Shown here: positions 1-8,028 of the stretch, piece by piece | Position numbering within the stretch: position 1 is the first letter of the stretch | How the letters are laid out: every line of letters begins with the position of its first letter | Assembly (NCBI GenBank): GCA_046330315.1 | Contig: JAXLSZ010000005.1 | Location: 372,001 to 436,000 of the forward strand | Reading direction: 5' to 3' | DNA length: 64,000 nt | Source of the DNA: JAXLSZ01 sp046330315 | GTDB lineage: Bacteria > Actinomycetota > Thermoleophilia > Solirubrobacterales > 70-9 | Notes under the pieces: model-generated | Told to the model about the DNA's origin: nothing | What the model saw: the letters and a program-made list of their open reading frames with translations, nothing else | Databases searched by the model: none | Position numbers and translations under genes: made by a program

Positions 1-66
1 TCTCCCGACCCGCTGGCGCAGGTGCCGAGGCTGCTGCGGGCCGGCTTCCGCGCCGAGTCCCGCTGA
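1..66 (+). CDS. C-terminal fragment of an unidentified protein
   Basis: An open frame enters from the left edge and ends with TGA at 64-66, encoding 21 residues that finish in AGFRAESR. It is too short to identify. A coding reading fits the arginine- and alanine-rich composition typical of the neighbours, but no start or domain is visible. The next gene lies on the opposite strand, so this would be convergent with the acyltransferase at 154. Confidence 0.35.
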   Translation, partial: SPDPLAQVPRLLRAGFRAESR

Positions 67-153
67 GGCCGGCGCCTTCCGCCGGGCTCCGCCGAGGCCG
101 GCGCCCCGCAGGGCCCCGCCGAGTCCGCTTCCCGCCCGCTTGGGGGCGCCGCC

Positions 154-1551
154 CTAGGCGGCGCCCTCGCCGCACAGCTCGCCCAGCTCGCGCAGCGATT
201 CCTCGATCCCCTCCGCCAGCACATCGAGGTCGGAGACCGTCCCGCGGTCGGCGGAGAGGCCGAAGACGACCTCGCCGTCGTAGCTCGCCACGGCGATGCC
301 GACGGCGTGATAGGCGAAGATCGGGACCATCGGGATCACCCGGCGCAGCCTCGCGCCAAGCGCGTAGAGCGTCGCCTGGGGACCGCGGACGTTGGTGATC
401 GTCACGTTGAAGAGACGCGGGGTGTAGGCGAGCCGGGCGAGGGTGGCGTGCAGCACGGGCGGCGCGACCCCGGCGAGGTCGAGGAAGGTCTCCACGCCGG
501 CGGCCTGGCGGCCCTCCTTCAGCGTCTCGGCTGCCTCGAGGGTGCGCCGGTAGCGGGCCAGCGGGTCGGCCTCTGAGACGGGCAGGTCCACGAACAGGGA
601 GCTGACCCGGTTGCCGAGGGCGAGCGACTCGCTCGCCCGGCGCAGGCTGACCGGCACCATCGCGCGGAGTCCCGCCGGGTCCGGCTCCTCGCCCCGCGAG
701 CGCAGCAGGCGGCGGATGCCCCCCGTCGCCGCGGCGAGGACGACGTCGTTGACCGTGCCGCCGAGCTCACCCTTGACGTGCTTGACCTCGTCGAGGGGCA
801 CCGCCACGGTCGCCATCCGCCGGGTCGCCCCGATCTGGACGTTGAGGCTGCTGGCCGGGGCTCCCCGCAGCTCGTCGCGCACCAGCTCGGCGAGGCTCCG
901 GGAGCGCGCCAGGGCACCGCCCAGCTTGCGCGGGTGAAGGGCGAGGTCCACCCCCGCCCGGGCGCCCTCGGCGATCAGCGAGAGCGGGCCGTGGGAGCCG
1001 TTTCGCTCCTCCCTGCCGGTCCCGAATGCCTCGAGGATCCCGGCCGAGCCGGGAGCCGGCTCGGGCTCGGCGTCGAGGATCAGCGAGGTCACCGAGGAGC
1101 CGCTCATCCCGTCCACCAGGCAGTGGTGGACCTTCGCCGCGATCGCCCAGCGGCCCTCGCCGAGGCCGTCGAGGAGCGTCATCTCCCAGAGCGGGTGTGC
1201 CCGGTCGAGGCGGTGCGAGTAGAAGTCGCCGAGCCACTCGAGCAGCTCGGGGGCCTCCCCGGGTCGGGGCAGGGTCGCGTGGCGCACGTGGATGGAGATG
1301 TCGAATCGGTCCTCCTCGGCCCAGGTCGGCCAGCTCATCCCTCCCGTCTGCGGCTCCGAGAGCCGTCGGCGAAAGCGGGGCAGCAGCGAGAGGCGGCCCT
1401 CGAGCAGCTCGCGCACCTCGTCGATCGAGGGTGTGCCGCCGCCGGGGAGGGGATCGAAGACCATCGCCCAGCCGATGTGCATGTGGGAGGAGGGGTCGTT
1501 CTCCTCGAGCTCGAGGAAGGACGCGTCGAGCGCTGTGAGATGGTCGGCCAG
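154..1551 (-). CDS. WS/DGAT-type O-acyltransferase (wax ester synthase / diacylglycerol acyltransferase)
   Basis: The family transfers fatty acyl groups from acyl-CoA to fatty alcohols or diacylglycerol and makes storage wax esters or triacylglycerol at the membrane. The start MTALDASFLELE-like region (residues 6-17) is the usual family N-terminus, and the catalytic HHxxxDG motif is seen as HHCLVDG at about residues 142-148. At 465 residues the length is normal for the family. No ATG/GTG/TTG lies near the conserved N-terminus. The CTG at 1549-1551, 8 bases after GGAGAGG, is the best start, and the frame extends upstream only through a tRNA gene. It is monocistronic and convergent with the fragment at 1-66. 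Substrate preference cannot be read from the sequence. Confidence 0.85.
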   Translation of the reverse strand: MADHLTALDASFLELEENDPSSHMHIGWAMVFDPLPGGGTPSIDEVRELLEGRLSLLPRFRRRLSEPQTGGMSWPTWAEEDRFDISIHVRHATLPRPGEAPELLEWLGDFYSHRLDRAHPLWEMTLLDGLGEGRWAIAAKVHHCLVDGMSGSSVTSLILDAEPEPAPGSAGILEAFGTGREERNGSHGPLSLIAEGARAGVDLALHPRKLGGALARSRSLAELVRDELRGAPASSLNVQIGATRRMATVAVPLDEVKHVKGELGGTVNDVVLAAATGGIRRLLRSRGEEPDPAGLRAMVPVSLRRASESLALGNRVSSLFVDLPVSEADPLARYRRTLEAAETLKEGRQAAGVETFLDLAGVAPPVLHATLARLAYTPRLFNVTITNVRGPQATLYALGARLRRVIPMVPIFAYHAVGIAVASYDGEVVFGLSADRGTVSDLDVLAEGIEESLRELGELCGEGAA

Positions 1552-1624
1552 CCCCGCTTCCTCTCCGGCGGCCGAGTCTAGAGGCAGGGACCTGCCCGAG
1601 CGGCGCGGGTGGCGGGCTTTCGAG

Positions 1625-1697
1625 TGGAGCCAGCCGGATTCGAACCGGCGACCTCTTCGGTGCAAGCGAAGCGCTCTGCCAACTGAGCTATGGCCCC
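1625..1697 (-). tRNA. tRNA-Ala (anticodon TGC)
   Basis: On the minus strand the 73-base gene folds as a full cloverleaf: acceptor GGGGCCA/TGGCTCC, D stem GCTC/GAGC, anticodon stem CTTCG/CGAAG with loop CTTGCAC (anticodon TGC), and T arm GCCGG-TTCGAAT-CCGGC. CCA is not encoded. It lies 73 bases upstream of the acyltransferase start, on the same strand. Confidence 0.97.
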
Positions 1698-1823
1698 TTC
1701 GGAGGGAGTCTAGGCGCCGCTCGCGGGCCTGACGGGCGAGAGTTCCCGTGGTGAGGAGATCGCGCCGCGCGGCCCGCCTTGTGAGAGACTGGCACCGGGA
1801 AGACCGAGGGCCAGGAGAGCCGA

Positions 1824-3170
1824 ATGGCAACTGAGACTGGAACCGCGGAGGCGGTCAAGGAAGCCGGGGGGGCCGGGGCCTCGGTCGACGGCGGAGCCGA
1901 TGGCAAGGCGCGGCCCGGCCTGGGCCGCGCCGAGGTCTCCAACCTGGAGATCGTCCGCCACTACTTCGACCTCGCCGCCGAGCGGATGCAGCTGCGCGAC
2001 GACCTGCGCGAGGTCTTCTGGAGCCCCTACCGCGAGGTCAGCGTCCAGATCCCGATCAAGCAGGCCGACGGGCGGGTCCACACCTACAGCGGCTACCGGA
2101 TCCAGCACAACGGGGCGCGCGGCCCCTACAAGGGGGGTGTCCGCTTCCACCAGGAGGTGGACATCGACGAGGTCCGCGCCCTGGCCTCGCTGATGACCTG
2201 GAAGACCGCGGTCGCCAACGTGCCCTTCGGCGGCGCCAAGGGCGGGGTCAACTGCCCGGCCGAGCAGCTCGAGGAGTCCGAGCGCCAGCAGATAGCCCGC
2301 TCCTTCATGGACAAGATCCAGAAGATCCTCGGCCCGACCCGCGACATCCCCGCACCCGACGTCAACACCAATGCCCAGACGATGGCCTGGTTCATGGACG
2401 AGTACGGAAAGCTCCACGGCCACACGCCGGCGATCTGCACCGGCAAGCCGATCGAGCTCGAAGGCTCGCTGGGGCGCGAGGCGGCCACCGGGCGCGGCTG
2501 CGTCTACATGTTCCGCGAGGCCGCCCCCCAGCTCGGGCTCAGCCCCCCCGACACGACCTTCGCCGTGCAGGGGTTCGGGAACGTGGGCTCCTGGGCGGCC
2601 CGGATCATGCAGCAGCTCGGATGCCGGATGGTCGCGGTCTCCGACGCCCACGGCGCGATCCACTCCGAGGCGGGGATCGACGCCGACGAGCTCGCCCTGT
2701 TCGTCCGCGAGGGCGGCACCCTGCCGGAGTTCGGCGGGGTCGAGAAGATCGACGCCGGCGAGCTGATCGGCGTGGACTGCGACGTCCTGATCCCCGCCGC
2801 GCTGGGGGGCATGATCCACGAGGGCAACGCCGAGGACGTCCGCTGCCGGGTCCTGATCGAGGGCGCCAACAGCCCCACGACGCCTGCGGCGGACGCGATC
2901 CTCCGCGACAAAGGGATCTACGTGATCCCCGATGTGATGGCCAACGCGGGAGGTGTGGTGGTCTCCTACTTCGAGTGGGTGCAGAACCTCCAGCACTTCC
3001 GCTGGGAGGAGCGCGAGGTCAACGACAAGCTGGGGACGGTCATGCGCCGCGCCTTCCGGGAGGTCTCCGGGAAGGCCAAGGAGGAGGGGATACCGCTGCG
3101 CGAGGCCGCCTTCCTGGTCGGCCTCGAGCGGGTCGTCACCGCCTCGAAGATGCGCGGCTACGTGTCCTGA
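1824..3170 (+). CDS. gdhA: NAD(P)-dependent glutamate dehydrogenase (Glu/Leu/Phe/Val dehydrogenase family)
   Basis: It interconverts glutamate and 2-oxoglutarate plus ammonium in the cytosol. The 448 residues show the Glu/Leu/Phe/Val dehydrogenase fold: the substrate region YRIQHNGARGPYKGG (about 91-105), the catalytic lysine in GGAKGG (K139) with the partner lysine in TWKTA (K127), and the Rossmann motif GFGNVG near residue 252. The first 36 residues are an alanine/glycine-rich extension before the conserved NLEIVRHYFDLAAE. The ATG at 1824 follows CCAGGAGAG at 1811-1819. It appears monocistronic and ends at the hairpin at 3330. The sequence favours the clade related to small hexameric GDHs, and coenzyme choice is not determined here. 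Confidence 0.93.
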   Translation: MATETGTAEAVKEAGGAGASVDGGADGKARPGLGRAEVSNLEIVRHYFDLAAERMQLRDDLREVFWSPYREVSVQIPIKQADGRVHTYSGYRIQHNGARGPYKGGVRFHQEVDIDEVRALASLMTWKTAVANVPFGGAKGGVNCPAEQLEESERQQIARSFMDKIQKILGPTRDIPAPDVNTNAQTMAWFMDEYGKLHGHTPAICTGKPIELEGSLGREAATGRGCVYMFREAAPQLGLSPPDTTFAVQGFGNVGSWAARIMQQLGCRMVAVSDAHGAIHSEAGIDADELALFVREGGTLPEFGGVEKIDAGELIGVDCDVLIPAALGGMIHEGNAEDVRCRVLIEGANSPTTPAADAILRDKGIYVIPDVMANAGGVVVSYFEWVQNLQHFRWEEREVNDKLGTVMRRAFREVSGKAKEEGIPLREAAFLVGLERVVTASKMRGYVS

Positions 3171-3329
3171 GCGCCGGTTGACCGCGTAATTTGCGCGGTC
3201 TTTGGCTGGACGTTCGTACGAGGGTCCGGCGGGGGGTAAAGAATGTGAGCCGGACGGTCGATTCCGTCCGCACATACCGGTTCATCACCGGATCCGAAAG
3301 CCCTTCTCTTGCCAGGGAAGGCAAGAACG

Positions 3330-3368
3330 CCAACAGGGAGCCCCGCCTCGCGCGGGGCTTTCCTGTTG
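3330..3368. terminator. Hairpin terminator between convergent genes
   Basis: A near-perfect inverted repeat with arms of about 17 bases (left arm beginning CCAACAGG, right arm ending CCTGTTGG) and a loop of a few bases lies between the ends of gdhA and the acidic-protein gene. There is no long T tract on either side. It is probably bidirectional. Confidence 0.7.
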
Positions 3369-3372
3369 GGGA

Positions 3373-4626
3373 TCAGTCGTCGAAGTCGAAGTCCTTCGGC
3401 GGGCGCTGCTCGAACCAGAGCTCCTCGTCCTCGGTGTCCTGCAGGAAGTCCGGGGTCTCTTCGAGAACGTCCTCGCCGTCCCCGCCGGGGGTCGCGGGAG
3501 CCTCTTCCTCCTCCTCGACCACTTCGACCTCCTCGACCTCGACCAGGTCGACCACCTCCGCCTCGACCTCCTGGGGCTCTTCCTCGTCCTCGAGGGGCTC
3601 CGCGGCGGCGATCTCGGCCTCGACGATCTCGTCGACCTCCTCGACCTCGACGACTTCGGCCTCGACCTCCGCGGCCTCGACAGCCTCGGCCTCCGTCGCC
3701 TCGACAGCCTCGGCCTCCTCGGCCTCCTCGACCTCGGCCTCGAGCTCAGCGGCCTCCTCGACCCCAGGCTCGAAGTCGGTGGCGATCTCGGCCGTGTCGG
3801 GGGAGTCGAGAGCCCGGTCGAGCTCTTCGGAGAGCGATTGCTCGTCGAAGAACCGGTCGTCGAACTCGGCCGAGGCCTCGGCGGGCGGCACGGGCGGCGG
3901 TCCGGCACCCGCGCCCTCTTCGGGCGCCGGGGCCTCCTCCCCCGGCGCCGACTCCTCGGCGGGGAGGTCGGCAGGCTCCTCAGCGGCGGGCTCCGCAGGC
4001 TCCCCAGCGGCGGGCTCCGCCTCGACGTCGAAGAGCTCGGTCGGCTGCGCGGCGACCTCCTCGCGCTCCGCGGAGGAAGCGTTCCCAGCTTCGGCGGCTT
4101 CCTGCTCGGCCTCCGCCTCGGCCTCCGCCTCGGCCTCGGCGGCGGGCCGCGGCTCCGCCTCGGCCGCGGGCTCAGGCGGCGGCTCGGCCGCGGGCTCGGC
4201 GACGACCTTGTGCTCCATGGCCGGGTGCTCCTCCTCGGCCGGCGGGGCGGGCCCCTCAGAAGCGCGTGCCGGTGCGGGGCGGGCCCCCAGGTCGGGCGCT
4301 GCCGGCTCGGCCGTCGCGGGCTCGGCCGGCACTTCGCCCGGCGCCTCGGCCTCCTCCTCGGCGGCCCCCTCGCCCGTTGCCTCGGCAGCCCTCTCGCCGG
4401 GCGCCCCGGGCTCCTCCGCCGCAGCCTCCTCCTCCCCGGGGACGGCGGGCGAACCGATGTAGTTCGTAGGAGCCTCCGCGGCGCTGTCGGACATCTCCGG
4501 CGGCTCCTCGAGCTCACCCGGCTGGCCGAACGCGGAGTCCTCAAGCTCCCTGATCTCGGTGTCGCTTGCGCCGTGCTGGCGCTTCAGCTCCAGGTGCTCG
4601 CGGATCGCTTCGTCGAGGATGCCCAT
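3373..4626 (-). CDS. Very acidic, low-complexity protein with a short conserved N-terminal segment
   Basis: The protein has 417 residues and no family is recognised beyond its N-terminus. MGILDEAIREHLELKRQHG begins a predicted amphipathic helix of about 35 residues that looks like a conserved module. The rest, up to about residue 385, is dominated by Glu, Ala, Val and Pro with almost no aromatic or positively charged residues, in irregular repeats of EAEAVE/EVEEVE type. The end ELWFEQRPPKDFDFDD is different and may be a short linear motif. No signal peptide or membrane segment is seen. The ATG at 4624-4626 follows GGTCGGAG. A longer frame runs 39 codons upstream but has no conserved character. 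The disordered anionic body could bind basic proteins or cations, but this is inference only. Confidence 0.7.
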   Translation of the reverse strand: MGILDEAIREHLELKRQHGASDTEIRELEDSAFGQPGELEEPPEMSDSAAEAPTNYIGSPAVPGEEEAAAEEPGAPGERAAEATGEGAAEEEAEAPGEVPAEPATAEPAAPDLGARPAPARASEGPAPPAEEEHPAMEHKVVAEPAAEPPPEPAAEAEPRPAAEAEAEAEAEAEQEAAEAGNASSAEREEVAAQPTELFDVEAEPAAGEPAEPAAEEPADLPAEESAPGEEAPAPEEGAGAGPPPVPPAEASAEFDDRFFDEQSLSEELDRALDSPDTAEIATDFEPGVEEAAELEAEVEEAEEAEAVEATEAEAVEAAEVEAEVVEVEEVDEIVEAEIAAAEPLEDEEEPQEVEAEVVDLVEVEEVEVVEEEEEAPATPGGDGEDVLEETPDFLQDTEDEELWFEQRPPKDFDFDD

Positions 4627-4786
4627 CGTCTCCGACCTTCGGGGCCCTAAGCCTATGCGTTCCAGGGGGCTGATTTGGGGCAACTTCTCCCAATCCTCCA
4701 ATCCCCGCCTGCCCTCGCACAGACCGGGCGGGCGGGCGCTCAACCCGTATCCTTGGCGCTCCCGGCGCGCGGCGCCGGGGCCCCTC

Positions 4787-4859
4787 GGGGCTATAGCTCA
4801 GTTGGAAGAGCGCCTGGATCGCACCCAGGAGGTCGCCGGTTCGAGTCCGGCTAGCTCCA
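4787..4859 (+). tRNA. tRNA-Ala (anticodon CGC)
   Basis: The 73-base cloverleaf has acceptor GGGGCTA/TAGCTCC, anticodon stem CCTGG/CCAGG, loop ATCGCAC (anticodon CGC) and T arm GCCGG-TTCGAGT-CCGGC. It complements the TGC isoacceptor at 1625 and reads GCG, a codon frequent in such GC-rich DNA. Its last nine bases overlap the stop end of the opposite-strand nucleotidyltransferase gene. Confidence 0.97.
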
Positions 4860-5378
4860 CTGTCTGAAGAGCTCTTCGACCGATTCGCGAAACGACGGCG
4901 GGTCGATGGCCGGGAACCGGTAGAGCTCCGGCTCGATCGCCTCGAACTGAGCGATGGCGTCGACAGGGTCAACCAATCCGCGGGCGATCATCTGCTGCAC
5001 GTCTCGCCGATCTTGCCGATGGCCGCGCTCGGCCTTCGCGAGAGCCTGGGCGACCGGGTCGAAGTGGTGGAACGAGATCTTGCCTTCCCGCCGGATCAGC
5101 GGGCTTCGCTCCTCCCAGCCGTCGGGAACCGGGATGAAGTCCGATGGGGCGGCGAGCTCCACGTTCAGGTTGAGCCGCTCCTTGAGCTTCGGGATCTCAC
5201 GCAGCAGGTCGTCGCTGTCGGGAACGACCTTGATGTCGACGTCGATCGTGCTCTCCCGCCACCCGCACAGCACGGCGGTGGCGCCACCGGTCAGGTAGAC
5301 CCGCGCCTCCGAGCTTGCCGACCGGCCGAGAGCCCGCATGAACCGATCGATGTGCGATTCGTCGGCTAGGTCGCGCAT
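4851..5378 (-). CDS. Nucleotidyltransferase-fold protein (AbiEii / DUF6036-like)
   Basis: The protein has 175 residues. LTGGATAVLCGWRESTIDVD (about 29-48) contains the GG turn and the D-x-D pair expected of minimal DNA-polymerase-beta-type nucleotidyltransferases, followed by an acidic strand IKVVPD. The segment ISFHHFDPVAQALAKAERGH resembles the helical part of AbiEii/DUF6036 proteins, several of which act in toxin-antitoxin or abortive-infection modules. The start overlaps the end of the upstream 95-residue gene by 13 bases, so the two are translationally coupled. The stop codon lies inside the acceptor stem of the opposite-strand tRNA-Ala, an arrangement often left by integration at a tRNA. 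Enzymatic activity and toxin role are inference. Confidence 0.72.
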   Translation of the reverse strand: MRDLADESHIDRFMRALGRSASSEARVYLTGGATAVLCGWRESTIDVDIKVVPDSDDLLREIPKLKERLNLNVELAAPSDFIPVPDGWEERSPLIRREGKISFHHFDPVAQALAKAERGHRQDRRDVQQMIARGLVDPVDAIAQFEAIEPELYRFPAIDPPSFRESVEELFRQWS

Positions 5379-5653
5379 TGCGCTGCTCGCTCGAAGCTGC
5401 CGAGTCGGCGAAGGAGCGCGTTGTAGGCCGAGTGTGCCGCGTTGCCCTTCTCGCGGGCCAGGCGCAGGTAGAGCCGGTGCTCGGGCGAATCGAACGGGGA
5501 GCTCACCTCGTAGCCGAGCGCTTGCAGCCGCGGAGCCCCGATGGAGACCAGCAACGCCTCCACCGTCTCTCGTCGCGCTTCCAGGTCGATGAGGCCTCGA
5601 GCGATGAGATCCGCCCCGGGCAGCGATGGCATCTCCCTGGGCGCAGTATTCAC
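5366..5653 (-). CDS. Small hypothetical protein coupled to the nucleotidyltransferase
   Basis: The 95-residue protein starts with GTG at 5651-5653; an alternative ATG is at 5630-5632. It is mainly helical with no recognised domain. A central segment (about residues 55-90) contains RLYLRLAREKGNAAHSAYNA, followed by LLRRLGSFERAAQ. Its last 13 bases overlap the start of the nucleotidyltransferase gene. A small partner directly upstream of and overlapping a minimal nucleotidyltransferase suggests a two-component module in which this protein is the antitoxin or the cognate regulator, but no DNA-binding motif is visible to support that. Confidence 0.6.
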   Translation of the reverse strand: MNTAPREMPSLPGADLIARGLIDLEARRETVEALLVSIGAPRLQALGYEVSSPFDSPEHRLYLRLAREKGNAAHSAYNALLRRLGSFERAAQCAT

Positions 5654-5780
5654 CCTGCTGAGGCTAGCGAGCCGATCGGGTATTGGCCCGCGTGACGTCG
5701 GCAGCCCCGTGCTCCGGCGCGGAGTCGGCGCCTACCTCGGCGGGCGCGGGATGCGGCGGCGGCGGGCGGCACCCAAGGGC

Positions 5781-6275
5781 CTACCCCTGGGCCGCCCCGC
5801 CCCAGCGAAGCGATCCGGGCGTGTCCAGGGTATCGCCGGACTCCAGCAGCGTCTTCAGGCCCGAGAGGATCATCGGCCAGCCGCCGAAGAGCTCGGGGTT
5901 GGCATCCGAGGGGAGCTGGTCGTGGGTCACGCGCAGGCGGCAGGAGGTCCCCACCGGCTCGATCTCCCAGCTGACCCGTGAGGTCCCCGCCCCGCGTACC
6001 TCGTCGCTCCACAGTGCATTGAAGCTCTGCACGAGCCGCCGCGGCGGGTCCACCTCGAGGTTCTCCCCCGAGGCGATCTCGATCACCCCGGGCACGGCGG
6101 ATTCATAGCTCGATCCCGCCTTCCAATCGGACTCGGTGCGCACCCCGAAGCTGTAGGAGGCGCGCATCCCGGGGTCGGTGATCGCCTCCCAGAGACGCTG
6201 CGGCGTCGTCTTGATGTAGGTCTCGAAGACGGTGAGCGCCGCGCGCCCGTCCACCACCGCGTACTCCTTCTCCAT
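5781..6275 (-). CDS. SRPBCC (START/AHSA1-like) domain protein
   Basis: The 164-residue cytosolic protein belongs to the helix-grip Bet v1/START superfamily, whose members bind hydrophobic ligands or act as Aha1-like partners. The N-terminal pattern LTVFETYIKTTPQRLWEAIT followed by MRASYSFG is the classic AHSA1-type beginning, and GGWPMILSGLKTLLESG near residue 140 is the typical closing long helix. Its ATG at 6273-6275 directly abuts the TAG of the upstream ArsR gene (6276-6278), so expression is translationally coupled. ArsR plus SRPBCC is a frequent actinobacterial pair, but the ligand is not known from sequence. Confidence 0.88.
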   Translation of the reverse strand: MEKEYAVVDGRAALTVFETYIKTTPQRLWEAITDPGMRASYSFGVRTESDWKAGSSYESAVPGVIEIASGENLEVDPPRRLVQSFNALWSDEVRGAGTSRVSWEIEPVGTSCRLRVTHDQLPSDANPELFGGWPMILSGLKTLLESGDTLDTPGSLRWGGAAQG

Positions 6276-6584
6276 CTACTCCTCCTCCAGGTCTTGCTTG
6301 AGGCCGCTGAGCGCGGCGGCCCAGGGCTCGGCGAACTTGCTCACCCAGCGGTCGTGGATGAGCCGGATCGGGACGGGGTTGAGGTGGTGCAGCTTCTCGC
6401 GGCCTCGCCGGCGCGTGGTCAGGAGGTTTGCCCCCTCGAGCACCTTCAGGTGCTTCATCACGCCGAACCGGCTCATCGGCACACGCCGCTCGAGCTCGGT
6501 CAGCGTCTGCCCGTCCCGCGCGAACAGCTCGTCGAGCAGGGCGCGGCGGGTCGGGTCGGCAAGGGCCTTGAACACCTCGTCCAT
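6276..6584 (-). CDS. ArsR-family winged-helix transcriptional regulator
   Basis: The 102-residue protein has the winged-helix ArsR layout: FKALADPTRRALLDEL (about 5-20), then the recognition helix region VPMSRFGVMKHLKVLE (about 35-50) and the wing TTRRRGREKLHHLNP. No cysteine pair for metal binding is visible, so it is probably of the non-metal type that accompanies SRPBCC proteins. It starts the two-gene operon. A perfect inverted repeat lies between its -35 and -10 elements, which strongly suggests autorepression. The ATG is only 8 bases after the -10, so its mRNA should be leaderless. Confidence 0.9.
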   Translation of the reverse strand: MDEVFKALADPTRRALLDELFARDGQTLTELERRVPMSRFGVMKHLKVLEGANLLTTRRRGREKLHHLNPVPIRLIHDRWVSKFAEPWAAALSGLKQDLEEE

Positions 6585-6592
6585 GGCCGGGG

Positions 6593-6622
6593 ATTATACG
6601 TGACTGAATAGTCACATGTCAG
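6593..6622 (-). promoter_or_regulatory. ArsR/SRPBCC operon promoter with embedded operator
   Basis: On the minus strand CTGACA (6622-6617), an 18-base spacer and TATAAT (6598-6593) form a near-consensus sigma-70-type promoter. The spacer holds the perfect inverted repeat GTGACT-N4-AGTCAC (6600-6615). The ATG begins at 6584, 8 bases past the -10. Confidence 0.75.
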
Positions 6623-6626
6623 CGAT

Positions 6627-7970
6627 TCAGCCGGCAACCACCTTGAAGGAGTCCGAGACCGGCTTCGAGCGGCCGCCCTTCCCCTTCGCCGTGAAGACCG
6701 CGAGGTAGCGGCCGGGCCGCAGCACCTTTTTGCGGGTGCGGCCCGTGAAGGGAACCTCGTTGGCCCCCGCCGTACCGCTGCGGAAGAGCTTCATCACCGT
6801 CAGGTTGCACTTCGGCTTCCCCTTCAGCCGGCGGGTCGGCCGGCGGCACTTGCCGCCCTTGCGGCGGCCGCCCTTGCGGAGCTGCATGGCGATCGTCACC
6901 GACGCCGCCTCGCTCAGCCGGTAGCGGAGGGTGGTGCCGCCCGGCGCCCGGCGCGCCGGGCGGGCGCTGGTCGGCGTGTAGACGGGCAGGACGTGGAACA
7001 CCGGGGGCGAGACCTCGGGGTCGGAGACGGTCGGGGGCGCCTGGGCGGGCCCGGCTGAGTCGATCGCCAGCGAGACCGGATCAAAGACGTGGGGAACGAA
7101 CCTGCGGCGCACCCCGGTCCCGTCGAGGTTGGCGCGCCCGATGCTTCCGTAGACGGTCTGCGTCCCCGGTGGCGGGACGTAGGGGAACTGGTTCGTCCAG
7201 TAGATGAACTTGTCGTCGACCGCGATCCCGCTTGCGTTCGAGAGTCCGGTGAAGAAGCTGAGGCCGGAGATGAAGGCGTTCTTGACGCTGCTCTTCGTGC
7301 CCTTGATCGAGGCGCGGCCGATCTTCGTGCCCCGGTAGGCACCCGGAACCGAGTAGGTGTCCGTCCAGTAGACGAACTTCCGGTTGACCGCCACGCCGCA
7401 GGGCGCCGCGCTCGTGCCAACGTCGAGCCAGGTCGGATTGGGCGAGGAACCGTCTAGGCCGGCACGGCCGATGTAGTGGCCCTCGCTCCAGTAGACGTGG
7501 CCGTTGCCGACGGTGAATCCGCAGATGCCCTGCCCCTGCACGACGAAGCCGCCGCTGGAGAGCGGGTTGAGCGGTGCCCTGTCGATCTGCCGGGTCAGCC
7601 CCGAGCAGGTGCTCTTCAGCCAGTAGACGTGGCCCTTTGCGGTCTTCACGTCGAAGGTGCCGCAATAGGTGCCGGCGCTGAGGAACCCGTGGCTGACCCC
7701 GCCGCCGTTGGTCGTGGCTCGGCCGAGCGCCCCCAGGGCCGGGCTGCTCCCGCTCTCCCCCCAGTAGACGTGATTGCCGTCGCTGGCGACGCCGGAGCCG
7801 AAGTAGATCCCCTTCACCAGGTCTCCCTTGGCGCCGCTCCCGTCGAGCCCCGCCCGGCCGACCCGGCTGTTGCCCGAGTCGTAGCTCAGCCAGTAGATGT
7901 AGGCGCCGGCCGGGGGTGCGACCACGAGGAAACCCAAAGCCACCGCCAGGACGCACACCCCCCTCCGCAT
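6627..7970 (-). CDS. Secreted YWTD-type beta-propeller repeat protein
   Basis: The 447-residue protein has a signal peptide (MRRGVCVLAVALGFLVVAPP, cleavage after AGA near residue 23). The mature part holds repeated units around the VYW and KFVYWTD patterns with RAGLDGS and IGRAGLDG turns, as in LDL-receptor-type six-bladed propellers. Examples begin near residues 30, 75, 115, 160, 205 and 260. About 110 C-terminal residues are rich in Lys/Arg/Gly and form a separate domain (TLRYRLSEAASVTIAM onwards) common at the ends of secreted proteins in this lineage. It is probably an extracellular binding protein with unknown ligand. No operon partner is evident. Confidence 0.82.
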   Translation of the reverse strand: MRRGVCVLAVALGFLVVAPPAGAYIYWLSYDSGNSRVGRAGLDGSGAKGDLVKGIYFGSGVASDGNHVYWGESGSSPALGALGRATTNGGGVSHGFLSAGTYCGTFDVKTAKGHVYWLKSTCSGLTRQIDRAPLNPLSSGGFVVQGQGICGFTVGNGHVYWSEGHYIGRAGLDGSSPNPTWLDVGTSAAPCGVAVNRKFVYWTDTYSVPGAYRGTKIGRASIKGTKSSVKNAFISGLSFFTGLSNASGIAVDDKFIYWTNQFPYVPPPGTQTVYGSIGRANLDGTGVRRRFVPHVFDPVSLAIDSAGPAQAPPTVSDPEVSPPVFHVLPVYTPTSARPARRAPGGTTLRYRLSEAASVTIAMQLRKGGRRKGGKCRRPTRRLKGKPKCNLTVMKLFRSGTAGANEVPFTGRTRKKVLRPGRYLAVFTAKGKGGRSKPVSDSFKVVAG

Positions 7971-8028
7971 GTGGCAGATGCTACACCCGCGCCGGACCGG
8001 CGCAGCCGCGCCGCCGGCAACTACCGGC

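Noticed and set aside
154..1830. Acyltransferase starting at 1830
   Set aside because: That would run through tRNA-Ala (1625-1697) and into the gdhA start. The conserved N-terminus begins at about 1551.
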